In this document: positions 53,525 to 63,400 of the stretch, piece after piece
Layout of the letters: each line of letters opens with the position of its first letter
How positions within the stretch are numbered: the first letter of the stretch is position 1
Source of the DNA: JAJYSO01 sp964451785
GTDB lineage: Bacteria; Bacteroidota; Bacteroidia; Flavobacteriales; Flavobacteriaceae
Direction of reading: 5' to 3'
Assembly (NCBI GenBank): GCA_964451785.1
Contig: CAYVJG010000014.1
Span: forward strand, 3,112 to 67,111
DNA length: 64,000 nt
Translations under genes and position numbers: made by a program
Notes under the pieces: generated by a model
What the model was told of the DNA's origin: nothing
Database searches by the model: none
The model's input: the letters and a program-made list of their open reading frames with translations, nothing else

Positions 53525-54666
53525 TTATTTGGTGATTGTTTGCGTCTTTTATTTCTGCGACGACGATTGTTGTTTTTCTTTCGTTTAGGTTTATCAAATC
53601 GTGTAAGACTGTCTTGACCTACAACATTGTTAAAATCTTTTTTCTGTTCTTCAATACATTCTAATTCAGAAGAATACTCTTCAATGCTAGCAACAATTTT
53701 GCCATTTTTGGCAGACTCGATAATATGTTTAGCCTGTTTGGTGTTCAATTGATGCCAATTCATCCAATCACCTTCATAGGCATACCACAGAATCCCTTTA
53801 AAAATATCGATTTTTTGACAAACGGCTTTTCCTTTTTGGGTTTCGAGTTTAATTTCTTTTTTAGGAAAATCTTTTAAGGCGTCGAGGTATGAATCGAGTT
53901 CATAATTTAAACAACATTTTAATTTTCCACACTGACCAGCTAGTTTTTGTGGATTTAAAGAGAGTTGTTGATAACGAGCGGCACGAGTTGAAACGCTTCT
54001 AAAGTCGGTTAGCCATGTTGAGCAACAGAGTTCACGTCCACATGAACCTATACCTCCTAGGCGAGCAGCTTCTTGACGTAGGCCAATTTGACGCATTTCA
54101 ATACGCGTTCTAAATTCACGTGCAAATTCTTTGATGAGTTGTCTAAAGTCAACGCGATTATCGGCAGTGTAATAAAAGACGGCTTTGGTGTTGTCGCCTT
54201 GAAATTCGACATCACTGATTTTCATTTTGAGGTTTAAACCCATCGCAATTTGGCGTGCTTTAAGCTTAAAAGGATCTTCTTTTTTGCGGGCTTCTTGCCA
54301 GGTGTCTATATCACTTTGTGAAGCTTTTCGGTATATTTTAGGAATTTGGCTATAAGGATCAGTGTGTTTTTTGCGCATTTGCACTTTTACAAGTTCTCCA
54401 GTGAGTGAAACTACACCAATATCATAACCTGATTTTGCCTCTACGGCAATGACATCACCAATGTTAATCTGTAAATCTTTAGGGCGTCTATAAAATTCTT
54501 TTCGCGTATTCTTAAACCGTACTTCAACACCGTCAAATGGTTCTTGCCCACTAGGCAACTCCATATTTGATAACCAATCGAAAACATTTAATTTATTACA
54601 ACCTCCTGAACTGCATGAGCCATTGCTGCCGCAGCCTTTACTAGAGGAACAACCTTCACATCCCAT
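53521..54666 (-). CDS. ricT: RicT/PSP1-family protein with Cys-rich N-terminus
   Basis: 381 residues from the ATG at 54666. The longest frame begins 8 codons upstream at a GTG, but MGCEGCSSSKGCGSN is the usual start. PSP1 domain about 85-250 with the conserved CGRELCCSTWLTDF and QCGKLKCCLNYELDSY blocks, each holding a Cys pair. In Bacillus RicT works with RicA/RicF, binds [4Fe-4S] clusters and promotes RNase Y-dependent mRNA maturation; whether that holds here is inference, as no RicA/RicF genes are adjacent. The ten or so cysteines in the first 35 residues could add metal binding. First gene of ricT-gldH-pbp1A. Confidence 0.88.
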   Translation of the reverse strand: MGCEGCSSSKGCGSNGSCSSGGCNKLNVFDWLSNMELPSGQEPFDGVEVRFKNTRKEFYRRPKDLQINIGDVIAVEAKSGYDIGVVSLTGELVKVQMRKKHTDPYSQIPKIYRKASQSDIDTWQEARKKEDPFKLKARQIAMGLNLKMKISDVEFQGDNTKAVFYYTADNRVDFRQLIKEFAREFRTRIEMRQIGLRQEAARLGGIGSCGRELCCSTWLTDFRSVSTRAARYQQLSLNPQKLAGQCGKLKCCLNYELDSYLDALKDFPKKEIKLETQKGKAVCQKIDIFKGILWYAYEGDWMNWHQLNTKQAKHIIESAKNGKIVASIEEYSSELECIEEQKKDFNNVVGQDSLTRFDKPKRKKNNNRRRRNKRRKQSPNK

Positions 54667-54792
54667 ATGTATATATTTAGAAATAAACACTTAACCGATT
54701 GAGCGTACTCATCAATTGAGGTTTATTGAATATTAATTTAGCGAGTGTAAAGATATAAATAATATGGGCTGCAAGTTAACACTGAAGCATAT

Positions 54793-54956
54793 AATACGAA
54801 AGTGACATTCAAAATAGACGAATCTTTCTGCTAAAATTACAAATCTCTGCGTTAAAAATGCTCGTCATAGCTCTGGCTATGCCTGTGCTTTTTGCCTTGA
54901 CCTTTGAAATTTTGACTACAAAATATTTAGTCTATTTTAAAAATCACTTTCGTATA
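54793..54956 (+). repeat. MITE-like 160-bp element, copy 3
   Basis: Closest to the copy at 10359 and with the cleanest ends: AATACGAAAGTGA at the left and TCACTTTCGTATT-like at the right. Flanks carry a possible short duplication (TAA). It lies between ricT and the terminator of trhO. A 61-codon reading frame that starts inside it is not a gene. Confidence 0.87.
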
Positions 54957-54982
54957 ATCGTGCACAAACCAAGAATAGAACG

Positions 54983-55014
54983 CAAAAAGAGAGACGATCG
55001 GTGTGTCTCTCTTT
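54983..55014 (-). terminator. terminator of trhO
   Basis: Minus strand AAAGAGAGAC and GTCTCTCTTTTT form a 10-bp stem followed by Ts; 25 bases past the trhO stop. Confidence 0.82.
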
Positions 55015-55039
55015 GTGTACGTTGGTGTTTTAAACCGAA

Positions 55040-56071
55040 TTAAGCTTTGAATTTTAGTGATTCAGAGCGGCCTTTTTTAAACTTGTTGTCTTTGGTTTTC
55101 TTGCCTTTGCGCAAGAGGCGTTGTTCTTCAAAAGGTAAATTGTGAATGTGTTGACATTCATCAGAGCAGCAACCGTCCATTTTTTTAGCACATTCATCAC
55201 ATTGAATAAACAATAAGTGACAAGCGTCATTGGCGCAATTGGTGTGGGTGTCACAAGCTTTACCACATTGGTGGCAATGAGCGATGACATCGTCAGAGAT
55301 ACGCTCACCTAATCGGTTGTCAAAGACAAAATTTTTACCGATAAATTTATTTTCAAGGCCTTGACTTTTTACTTCACGGGCATATTCAATGATGCCACCT
55401 TCCATTTGGTAAACATTTTTAAAGCCCTTGTGTTTAAAATAAGCGCTGGCTTTTTCACAACGAATACCTCCCGTACAGTACATGAGTAATTTCTTATCTT
55501 CCTTACCTGCTTTAAGGTCTTCTTCAATAATCGGTAATGATTCTCTAAAGGTATCTACATCAGGAGTGACTGCGCCTTTAAAATGCCCCACTTCGCTTTC
55601 ATAATGATTGCGCATATCGATGCAAACCGTGTTAGGGTCGTCTAGTAATTCATTAAACTGCAAAGCGTTGACGTGTTGTCCTTTATTAGTGACATCAAAG
55701 CTGTCGTCGTTTAATCCGTCGGCAACAATTTTAGGACGCACTTTGATTTTGAGTTTTAAGAACGATTTTAAATCGTGTTCTATAGCGATGTTGAGATGGA
55801 CACCTTTTAAGAAACTGATATTGTCAAGCGAAGCTTTAAATTCTTCAAAACGCGCACTCGGTACGGATAATTGGGCATTAATGCCCTCGTGAGCAACGTA
55901 AATACGTCCCAATACATCTAAGGGGTTCCAAGTGATAAATAAGTGATTGCGAAACAATTGAACGTTGTCAATTTTGGCGTATTGATAAAAGGAGAGCGTC
56001 AAGCGTTTTTCACCAGCTTCTTCAAGTAAAGCGGCGCGCTCCTCGCTACTTAATTTGTTGTACAGTTGCAT
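55040..56071 (-). CDS. trhO: rhodanese-domain tRNA uridine(34) hydroxylase
   Basis: Oxygen-dependent hydroxylation of U34 in tRNA (TrhO/YceA family). 343 residues. N-terminal acylphosphatase-like part (VAHEGINAQLSVPSARFEEF near 78), then a rhodanese domain with the cysteine in LLMYCTGGIRCEKASAYFKHKGF near 196-218. The C-terminal ~100 residues hold about a dozen cysteines (CHQCGKACDTHTNC, CDECAKKMDGCC, CQHI), a zinc-knuckle tail found in a subset of the family. Monocistronic. Confidence 0.93.
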   Translation of the reverse strand: MQLYNKLSSEERAALLEEAGEKRLTLSFYQYAKIDNVQLFRNHLFITWNPLDVLGRIYVAHEGINAQLSVPSARFEEFKASLDNISFLKGVHLNIAIEHDLKSFLKLKIKVRPKIVADGLNDDSFDVTNKGQHVNALQFNELLDDPNTVCIDMRNHYESEVGHFKGAVTPDVDTFRESLPIIEEDLKAGKEDKKLLMYCTGGIRCEKASAYFKHKGFKNVYQMEGGIIEYAREVKSQGLENKFIGKNFVFDNRLGERISDDVIAHCHQCGKACDTHTNCANDACHLLFIQCDECAKKMDGCCSDECQHIHNLPFEEQRLLRKGKKTKDNKFKKGRSESLKFKA

Positions 56072-56156
56072 GCTATACGGATTTTAAGTTACAAGATAAT
56101 TTTTGCAAAGATATAAAATTCTAAAAACAATCTATTTCTGTAAGCAGATGTTATGC

Positions 56157-56849
56157 TTATTCATTTTGATCGGTGGCGCTTAGGGTTTTGAGGATTTGAA
56201 TATCACTGAGGAGTTTGTCCACTTCCTCGGGATTAGTACCGTCATAAAAGCCTCTGATGCGTTTTTCTTTGTCAATAAGCACCAAATTTTCAGTGTGAAT
56301 CATATCGTATTTTCCACCGTCACCATTTGATTTGACCACACAATAGCCTTTGCGGGCCAGGTTGTAAATCTCTTTTTTAGAGCCAGTGAGCAGATTCCAT
56401 TTTCCGGTAATAACACCATTTTTTTCGGCGTAACGTTTAAGCTGCTCTACGGTGTCAATATTAGGGGTTACCGAAAAAGAGGCTAGCATAATTTCATCAT
56501 CATTGAGGGTTGCTTTTTGAACACGCTCAAGTGAATTAGTTAATTTAGGGCAAAATGAGGGGCAAGTGGTGTAGAAAAAATCAGCTACATAAATTTTACC
56601 TTCGTAATCTTTTTGAGTGATGGTATCACCATTTTGATTGAGTAAGGCAAAATCCGGAATGGTATGAAATTTTCTGACATACTGAATAGAAGGGTCAACC
56701 AAGGATTCATCAATGATATTTGGATTGTAAATCGGAAGCATTGGAGGAGGCTTTAGTAAATTGTAAATAAACCCCATCGAGACAGTCGAAATGACAAGTA
56801 GGGAGATAATGAGAATCCAGTAGTGCTTGAAAAATTTTTTGATGGTCAT
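56157..56849 (-). CDS. SCO1/SenC-type copper chaperone, membrane-anchored
   Basis: 230 residues. One N-terminal TM helix (about 10-32), then a thioredoxin fold with the SCO copper motif in DFFYTTCPSFCPKLTNSLERV near 91-111 (CPSFC) and a late histidine in YDMIHTENLVLIDKEKRIRGFYDG near 178. SCO proteins help deliver copper to the CuA site of cytochrome c oxidase or act as thiol reductases. No oxidase genes are nearby. Monocistronic, minus strand. Confidence 0.92.
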   Translation of the reverse strand: MTIKKFFKHYWILIISLLVISTVSMGFIYNLLKPPPMLPIYNPNIIDESLVDPSIQYVRKFHTIPDFALLNQNGDTITQKDYEGKIYVADFFYTTCPSFCPKLTNSLERVQKATLNDDEIMLASFSVTPNIDTVEQLKRYAEKNGVITGKWNLLTGSKKEIYNLARKGYCVVKSNGDGGKYDMIHTENLVLIDKEKRIRGFYDGTNPEEVDKLLSDIQILKTLSATDQNE

Positions 56850-56985
56850 AGCTCAAAACTTTAAACCGTGCACAAAAATAAGCCATAAAAGCTTGATTAT
56901 GCTTTAGAAAGACTAATTCTTTGTTAAGGTGTACAGAAATTTATAGTTACTCATAATTCGATTTTTATAAGCGAACTTAAACGCT

Positions 56986-56993
56986 TATTTTTG
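56986..56993 (+). promoter_or_regulatory. rseP -7 element
   Basis: TATTTTTG, exact TAnnTTTG match, 25 bases upstream of the rseP ATG. Confidence 0.55.
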
Positions 56994-57018
56994 AGCCAAT
57001 TGTTTTTAGAAGTATTCT

Positions 57019-58335
57019 ATGAGTCCATTTATGATCAAAGCACTGCAATTATTGTTGAGTTTATCAATATTGATTGTGCTTCACGAAGGCGGACACTTTG
57101 TCGCCGCTAAAATTTTCAAGACTAAAGTTGAGAAATTCTTTTTGTTTTTTGATGTCAAATTTGCCCTGTTTAAAAAGAAAATCGGCGACACGGTTTACGG
57201 AATAGGCTGGTTGCCCTTAGGAGGCTACGTCAAGATTTCAGGAATGATTGACGAAAGTATGGATACAGAACAAATGGCTAAACCGCCACAACCTTGGGAA
57301 TTTCGCAGTAAACCGGCTTGGCAACGTTTGATTATTATGCTCGGTGGGGTAACGGTTAATATGATTTTGGGCTTTGTCATCTTTATGATGATTCTCTTTG
57401 TATGGGGAAAAGATTATGTAACTCCACAAGATTTGCCTCAAGGATTTATGGTGTCTCAACAGATGGAAGATCTCGGATTTAGAGATGGTGACTTTGTGTT
57501 AGATGTCAATGGTGAAAAGCTCACCAATATGCTTGATATCAATAAATATTTGATGGTTCGCGATGTTAAAACGGTGACTGCTAAGCATGCCGATGGTACA
57601 GTTGAAACGCTTTCTATTCCTGAAAATATAGGCAAGACTTTGTTTAAATCAGGACAGATGCAAGCTTTTGTACCTATGCCATCTACCCAAATTGATAGTG
57701 TTGTGCCCAATACGCCGGCTGCAAAAGCAGGATTGCTTGCAGGCGATAAAATTGTTACCGTCAACGGACAAAAGATAAAAAATTATGCCCAGTTAAACAC
57801 TATCAAAGATGCTAATGCAGACAAGATGCTGACTATGCGCGTGGTTAATGAGGGTCAAATGCGTCAGGTGAAAGTGACACCAACAGCAGATGGTAAAATA
57901 GGCTTTTTTGCACAATTCGATATCACAACTTCACATCATACCTTTACGTTTGGCGAAAGTGTAGCGCACGGATTTAGCTATACTTACTGGACCTTACACG
58001 ACTATGTGGCACAATTTAAATATGTATTCACCAAAAAAGGGGCTTCTCAATTAGGAGGATTTGGCGCTATAGGAAGCTTGTTTCAACCAACTTGGGATTG
58101 GGCCAGCTTCTGGCAAACTACGGCTTTTATTTCAATCATTCTAGCCTTTATGAACATCCTACCGATTCCGGCTTTAGATGGCGGGCATGTGATGTTTTTA
58201 CTTTACGAGATGATTTCTGGACGTAAACCCAATGAAAAATTCTTGGAATACGCACAAACTGTAGGAATTCTAATTTTATTAGCTCTGGTGTTGTATGCCA
58301 ATGGAAATGACGTGTATCGCTATTTCTTTAAGTAG
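57019..58335 (+). CDS. rseP: RseP-type site-2 metalloprotease
   Basis: Intramembrane zinc protease that cleaves anti-sigma factors and other type II membrane proteins. 438 residues. HExxH in LIVLHEGGHFVAAK near residue 21 within TM1; a PDZ domain near 205-260 (PNTPAAKAGLLAGDKIVTVNGQKI) with a second, weaker one before it; the third-ligand motif ILPIPALDGGHVMFLLYE near 376; further TM helices at the C-terminus. Strong terminator downstream. Its substrate here is not indicated. Confidence 0.95.
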   Translation: MSPFMIKALQLLLSLSILIVLHEGGHFVAAKIFKTKVEKFFLFFDVKFALFKKKIGDTVYGIGWLPLGGYVKISGMIDESMDTEQMAKPPQPWEFRSKPAWQRLIIMLGGVTVNMILGFVIFMMILFVWGKDYVTPQDLPQGFMVSQQMEDLGFRDGDFVLDVNGEKLTNMLDINKYLMVRDVKTVTAKHADGTVETLSIPENIGKTLFKSGQMQAFVPMPSTQIDSVVPNTPAAKAGLLAGDKIVTVNGQKIKNYAQLNTIKDANADKMLTMRVVNEGQMRQVKVTPTADGKIGFFAQFDITTSHHTFTFGESVAHGFSYTYWTLHDYVAQFKYVFTKKGASQLGGFGAIGSLFQPTWDWASFWQTTAFISIILAFMNILPIPALDGGHVMFLLYEMISGRKPNEKFLEYAQTVGILILLALVLYANGNDVYRYFFK

Positions 58336-58361
58336 ATAAACTTCTGAATAAATTATAGATT

Positions 58362-58387
58362 AAGGGATGCGGTTGCATCCCTTTTTT
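58362..58387 (+). terminator. rseP terminator
   Basis: AAGGGATGC-GGTT-GCATCCCTT with a following T run, 27 bases past the rseP stop. Confidence 0.9.
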
Positions 58388-58716
58388 AATGTATTCATAA
58401 TTAAAAAACCTAATGAGTGATTTTTGAATTGTTGATTGAGTTCAAAACGAAGTTTAGATTGCAATTGAAAAGCTGATTTTAAAGCAGTTTGTTAATGTTT
58501 TTTGCTAGAACAGTTGCGTAGATTAAATGGAAGTAAAACTGATTAAAAGCGTATAAAAGAAAGGTTTAATACACGTCAAAAAGTTAAGCCAAGAGGTCTC
58601 TTTGATTTTGATTCCGTCCTAAAAAAGGGGAATCAAGGAGAATTGGGCTTCCTTTAGGGTTAGGGGTAAAATCAATTTTCCGACAAAGCATAGAAAGTAT
58701 TTTTGTCGTGTACTAA
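58388..58716. other. intergenic stretch with no recognised feature
   Basis: About 330 bases between two terminators. No reading frame of note and no match to the repeat families of this window was seen. Confidence 0.5.
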
Positions 58717-58748
58717 AAAAAGGTGTAAGGCTAAGCCTTACACCTTTT
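58717..58748 (-). terminator. terminator of the susC-susD operon (or bidirectional)
   Basis: AAAAGGTGTAAGGC-TAA-GCCTTACACCTTTT, a perfect 14-bp stem with A and T runs on both sides; about 150 bases from the susD stop, with the small element between. Confidence 0.85.
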
Positions 58749-58770
58749 ATATTTAACCGAATAAGCAGTT

Positions 58771-58898
58771 TATACCAATTAGAATTATTTTTTAGACCGA
58801 TTCATAATATTTTTTGTTGGTATAATACCGTGGGTAACAAATTAATAGTGCAATGAGACTGCTGTCGAAATTGGACTATATACTTTGTCCATACGGTA
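58771..58898 (+). repeat. small nested element, free-standing copy
   Basis: Begins TATACCAATTAGAATTATTT; ends CCATACGGTATT. The stop codon of susD (58899-58901) follows it at once, so the element abuts the end of that gene and separates it from its terminator. Confidence 0.8.
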
Positions 58899-60407
58899 TT
58901 AGTTATACCCGGGAGTTTGTTCAAGTTTAGGATTACGGCCAATCATATCTAGAGTAATTGGCAATACAATTTTGTAAGCATTGCCTGCATCTAAATAATC
59001 AACGTGGTCTAACACAAAACTTTCTCCAGCGCGTCTGAGATCCCACCAACGTTTGCCTTCGCCTATAAACTCTTTGTAACGTTCTTGTAAGATGGCTTCA
59101 GCATTGGCTTGCGGTGAGCTATTGATATAAGCCATGGTATTAGGGTCATAATTAACACCGTAAGCGCGTTTTCTAATTAGATTTATCTCAGTTGAAGGAT
59201 CTTGAGTTAAATTGTTTTTGGCTTCTGCGATGAGCAATAAAACATCGGCATATCGGTAAACCGGTAAATCGCCATCAAAAATACGCTCACTGCCATCAGT
59301 ACGACCTAAAAATTTATTGAGAATAGAGGCTGTGTATTTATCTTCGTTAAATTCATGGTAGCCTTCTCCATTATTATCATCACTATACATGCGAATAAAT
59401 GTAGCATTGCGACGAGTATCTAGTGTGTCATCAGTGATTTCTAAGGTGTGAATACTTGGGCCATAACGACTAGCGCCATTAATGACAAACCCATCCATGG
59501 TGTGACCTTCTTGGTTGTATTGTTGATAAATTTCTGTAGAACGGCCTGTAAAGGAGTTATAAAAATTTTGCGCTTCATTTTCAGCGTATTGAATAGCGAA
59601 AATAAATTCAGAATTATTTTCATTGTCAGCGCCCCATAAATCGGCGTAGTTGGCAACGAGTTGCACATTGGCAATTTGTGGAATTTTCTCAAGAGCAGTG
59701 AGAGCAGTAGTGTAATCTTGGTCTCCACCGTCGAGCAGTTTGCCAGACCAAATGTAAACATCACCTTTTAGGGCAAGTGTAGCTGCCTTTGACCAATAAT
59801 TGCGATTGCCATTCCAAAAAGAAACGTCGCTACCAAAGGCGTCAAGTGAACGTTCAATATCAGCTTTAATGAGCGTCATGATCTCTTGTTGTGAAGCACG
59901 CTCTTTACTTAACCCCTCAGCTGAAGTAGATTGAAAAGGCTCAGTTGAAATAGGCACGCCTCCCCAAGTTTTCAGAAGGGTGTAATAATAAAAAGCTCTG
60001 AGACCATAGGCTTCTCCCATAAAATGGTTTTTGTCACTTTCATTTACAAATTCAATTTCAGGAACATGAGCAATAAAGTCATTCAATTTGTGGATGTTAG
60101 CATAAAATCCGGCCCAGCCTCCAAATGGAGCTGTAGAGACGGTAAAATTAGATTCGATTAAATCTACATTTGAGGGGCTTTCAAAGGTCGGCCCGCCCCA
60201 GATATCGCTTCTGATTTCGCCTAGTAACCACAGGGTAGAGGCTTCGCTACGCAATGAGCCGTAAAGGCCTATGTGTGCAGCTTGAGCGCCGTCTTCACTA
60301 TCCCAAAAGCCATTGTAAGTCAACTCGCTTTTGGCATTTATATCTAAAACACTTTCGCAAGAGGTTAGCGTAAGTAGGATTAAAAATATGGATATGTATT
60401 TTTTCAT
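58899..60407 (-). CDS. SusD/RagB-type surface glycan-binding lipoprotein
   Basis: 502 residues. Leader MKKYISIFLILLTLTSCESVL (lipobox LTSC). Mature part opens NAKSELTYNGFWDSEDGAQAAHIGLYGSLRSE (SusD-like N-terminal region), then TPR helices; the C-terminal RagB/SusD domain has QERYKEFIGEGKRWWDLRRAGE near 455 and ends QTPGYN. It caps the SusC channel encoded 6 bases upstream and captures ligand. Context (lyase gene beyond) suggests sialic acid or a sialylated glycan, an inference. Its stop codon abuts a small dispersed element. Confidence 0.93.
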   Translation of the reverse strand: MKKYISIFLILLTLTSCESVLDINAKSELTYNGFWDSEDGAQAAHIGLYGSLRSEASTLWLLGEIRSDIWGGPTFESPSNVDLIESNFTVSTAPFGGWAGFYANIHKLNDFIAHVPEIEFVNESDKNHFMGEAYGLRAFYYYTLLKTWGGVPISTEPFQSTSAEGLSKERASQQEIMTLIKADIERSLDAFGSDVSFWNGNRNYWSKAATLALKGDVYIWSGKLLDGGDQDYTTALTALEKIPQIANVQLVANYADLWGADNENNSEFIFAIQYAENEAQNFYNSFTGRSTEIYQQYNQEGHTMDGFVINGASRYGPSIHTLEITDDTLDTRRNATFIRMYSDDNNGEGYHEFNEDKYTASILNKFLGRTDGSERIFDGDLPVYRYADVLLLIAEAKNNLTQDPSTEINLIRKRAYGVNYDPNTMAYINSSPQANAEAILQERYKEFIGEGKRWWDLRRAGESFVLDHVDYLDAGNAYKIVLPITLDMIGRNPKLEQTPGYN

Positions 60408-60413
60408 AACTAA

Positions 60414-63400
60414 TTATATTTTCATGGTTAAACCTAAAGTTAGGGTGCGCGGCATAGGAAATTCACCGTATTGATAACCGCCTTCTTCAGGACTAGGTCC
60501 ACTATAAGATTTGAAATAGTAGAGGTTAGATCCAGTTACATAAACTTGAAACTGTTGAAAGAAGTTATTAAACCATTCTTTTGGTAAATTGTAACTAAGC
60601 GTAGCTTCGCGTAAGGCTAAGTAATCTCCTTTTTCCCAAAACTGACTATTGACAGTTGCCTCGCTTCCTCTAAAAATATTGCCTTGAGGGTCCGTAAATA
60701 CATAGCGAGGAATGTTGGTATTTCTATTATCAGGCGTCCAAGATTGTAATACGAGGGCATCTGGATTTAAGTTGCCTTGTGTTTGAGCTAAACCTTTTCC
60801 GCGAATATGGTTGTAGATGAGGTGACCTACTGCAAAATCGGTTTTGACGTATAGCGAAAATCCTTTGTAGTTTAAGGTAGTTGATAGACCACCAAAGAAA
60901 TCAGGAGTTGTGCGCCCTATGACTTGTCGGTCATAGCTGTTAATTATGCGATCACCATTGACATCTTTCCAAGCTACATCACCTGGATAGCGCTTATAAG
61001 GGTCAGGAAGTATATCGTCGCGGATATCTGCATCTTGAGCAACATCATCAGCATCTTTATAGATATGATCCTGTACATAAGTAATTACTAAATCTGTGCC
61101 GACGCGCTGCCCTTCTTGTAAACCACCAACCCACTCGAGTTCTCCTGTGGCTGGATTGTAAATTTGAGCGCCTCCTTGACGGTTGTTAGGATTGTCGTTT
61201 TCAGGCAACTTTACTACATAGCGTTTCACCTTACTTAAGGCGCCATGGATGCTCCATGTAAAATCTTTAGATCGGATGATGTCTGCTTTAAACTGCAGTT
61301 CAAATCCTTTGTTGCGCAAAGAGCCGTTATTGGTAGTGATACCGCTAAAACCAGTCCAGTACGGTAAGGTGAGTGTCGCTAGTTTATTTTCAACATCGCG
61401 AATGTAGTAGTCGGCAATAAAGCTAAGTCGGTTGTCAAATAGAGACAAGTCTAATCCAAAATTGAGTGTTTTTGAACGTTCCCACTTTAAGTTGTAGTTT
61501 GGTAGAGTGGTATTGCCATAGCCTGTTGATCCATCGTAAACACCTTGAGAGCCATATGAACCAAAGGATGTAAAATTGCCTAACACACTGAGGTTTCCAT
61601 TCACCCCATAACTGATACGCGGTTTTAACTGACTGATGTAGTCGGCGAGGTCTGAGTATTTAATAAAATCTTCATTTTGAGCATTCCAGCCTACAGAAAC
61701 GCCAGGGAAGAATCCAAATTTTTCATTTCCTAATTTAGAAGAACCATCATAGCGGAAAGTAAATCCTAAGAGGTACTTATCGTCATAATCATAATTAACG
61801 CGCCCGAAAGCTGAAGAGATAACATTGCGTGTCCAAAAGCTATACGGCACGCCATCAGCTTCAGCTCCAGCATTCATTGTAGGTATCAAATCAGTAGGTG
61901 AGTTTTTAGTTGCTGCACTTAAGCTATAGTCTTTATTGCTGTAGTATTCAGTTCCTATCAAAACGCTGAGGTAGTGCTTGTCAAAGGTGTGTGTGTAATC
62001 TAAAGTTCCTGTTAATTGATTTCTCAGCACTTTATCTGTACTAGCAGAAGCGTTGCGTGTATCAATAAGAGAACCGCCATTTAAATAAGCCTTATTAAAT
62101 GATTCGTTAAGATTATTAATGGCGAAATGACTGCCGCGAACAGACAAGGTTAAATCCGGAATAATATCCCATTCTACCCCCATTGACGCAGTTATACGTT
62201 GTTCTAAATTACTGCGTTTAAATTTATCAATATAATAAAGTGGATTTCCAAAGCCTAGGTTAGTCCCAGGATTTAAAACATCAGAAAGACTGCCGTCAGG
62301 ATTGTTGTTATAAGTACGCGACGTAGGTGGTTGGCCAGCAAAACGTCTAAACACACGATCATTACTCCCCAGAGGACTTTGGTTGAGGTTTGAATGCGCA
62401 TAGATAATATTGGCAGTTACGCGTAAGTTGTCATAAATATTATATGACCCGGTGAATTTTCCGGTAAAGCGGTTAAATCCAGACCCTAAAATGAGTCCTT
62501 CGTTTTTCATGTAGCCTAAACTACTGTAAAAACTTCCTTTTTCATTTCCTCCTTGAAACGATAAATAGTGATCTGTAGTGTGACTAGGTCTATATATGAG
62601 TTCGTTAACCGGATTGTTTTTAAATAAGATTTTTTTACTAGGATCAACCGGATCGACTACAGTGCTCCAGCCGGGGTAGTTTAATAAATACTCATTATTA
62701 CTGTTTAAATACATCGTAGTAAAAGGAGAATTGGTGGTGTTATTTCCTGTTCCAAAAGCAGTTGCCCCATCTAAAAAGGTTGCATTAAAATTTGTTCTTC
62801 CGGTCACTTCATTATAATAAAGTACAGCTTGACGATTATAGGTAATAAAGTCAGCAGCATTGAGGTAGTTCGGTAAATCACGGTGATAGTTAAAGCTATA
62901 AGTTTGCTTGTAAGTGATGGTTGTTTTACCACTTTTACCTTTTTTTGTGGTCACTAAAATGACGCCGTTTGCGGCACGTGCACCGTAAATAGCTGTGGCA
63001 GCAGCGTCTTTCAATACTTCAATTGAGGCTATATCATCAGAATTTAAGGCGTAAAAACTACCCGGTACGCCATCGATTAAAATTAAAGGCGAGCCAGAGC
63101 CATTAAATCCTGTTCCACCACGTAAGGTGATTTGTGGAGTTGATCCAGGTTGCCCTGTGGCATTGGTGATTTTTAAGCCTGGGATTTCTCCTTGTAAGGC
63201 TGTAGCCGCATTTGAGCGCGCTGAAGTTTCTAGTACACGCGTATCCATTTTGGCTACTGAAGTGGTCAATTTACTTCGTGTTTGTTTACCATAACCAGTT
63301 ACAATGACTTCATCTAAGGCGGTTCCTGCATTAAGGGTGACGGTTAAAGTATCTGTGGTGACTACTACAGATTTACTTTGAAATCCTACACTGCTAAAAA

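Noticed and set aside
54858..55043. 61-codon reading frame beginning MLVIALAMPVLFALTFEIL
   Set aside because: It starts inside the 160-bp MITE-like repeat and runs into the trhO terminator, so it is an accidental frame of the repeat. The other copies do not keep it open in the same way.
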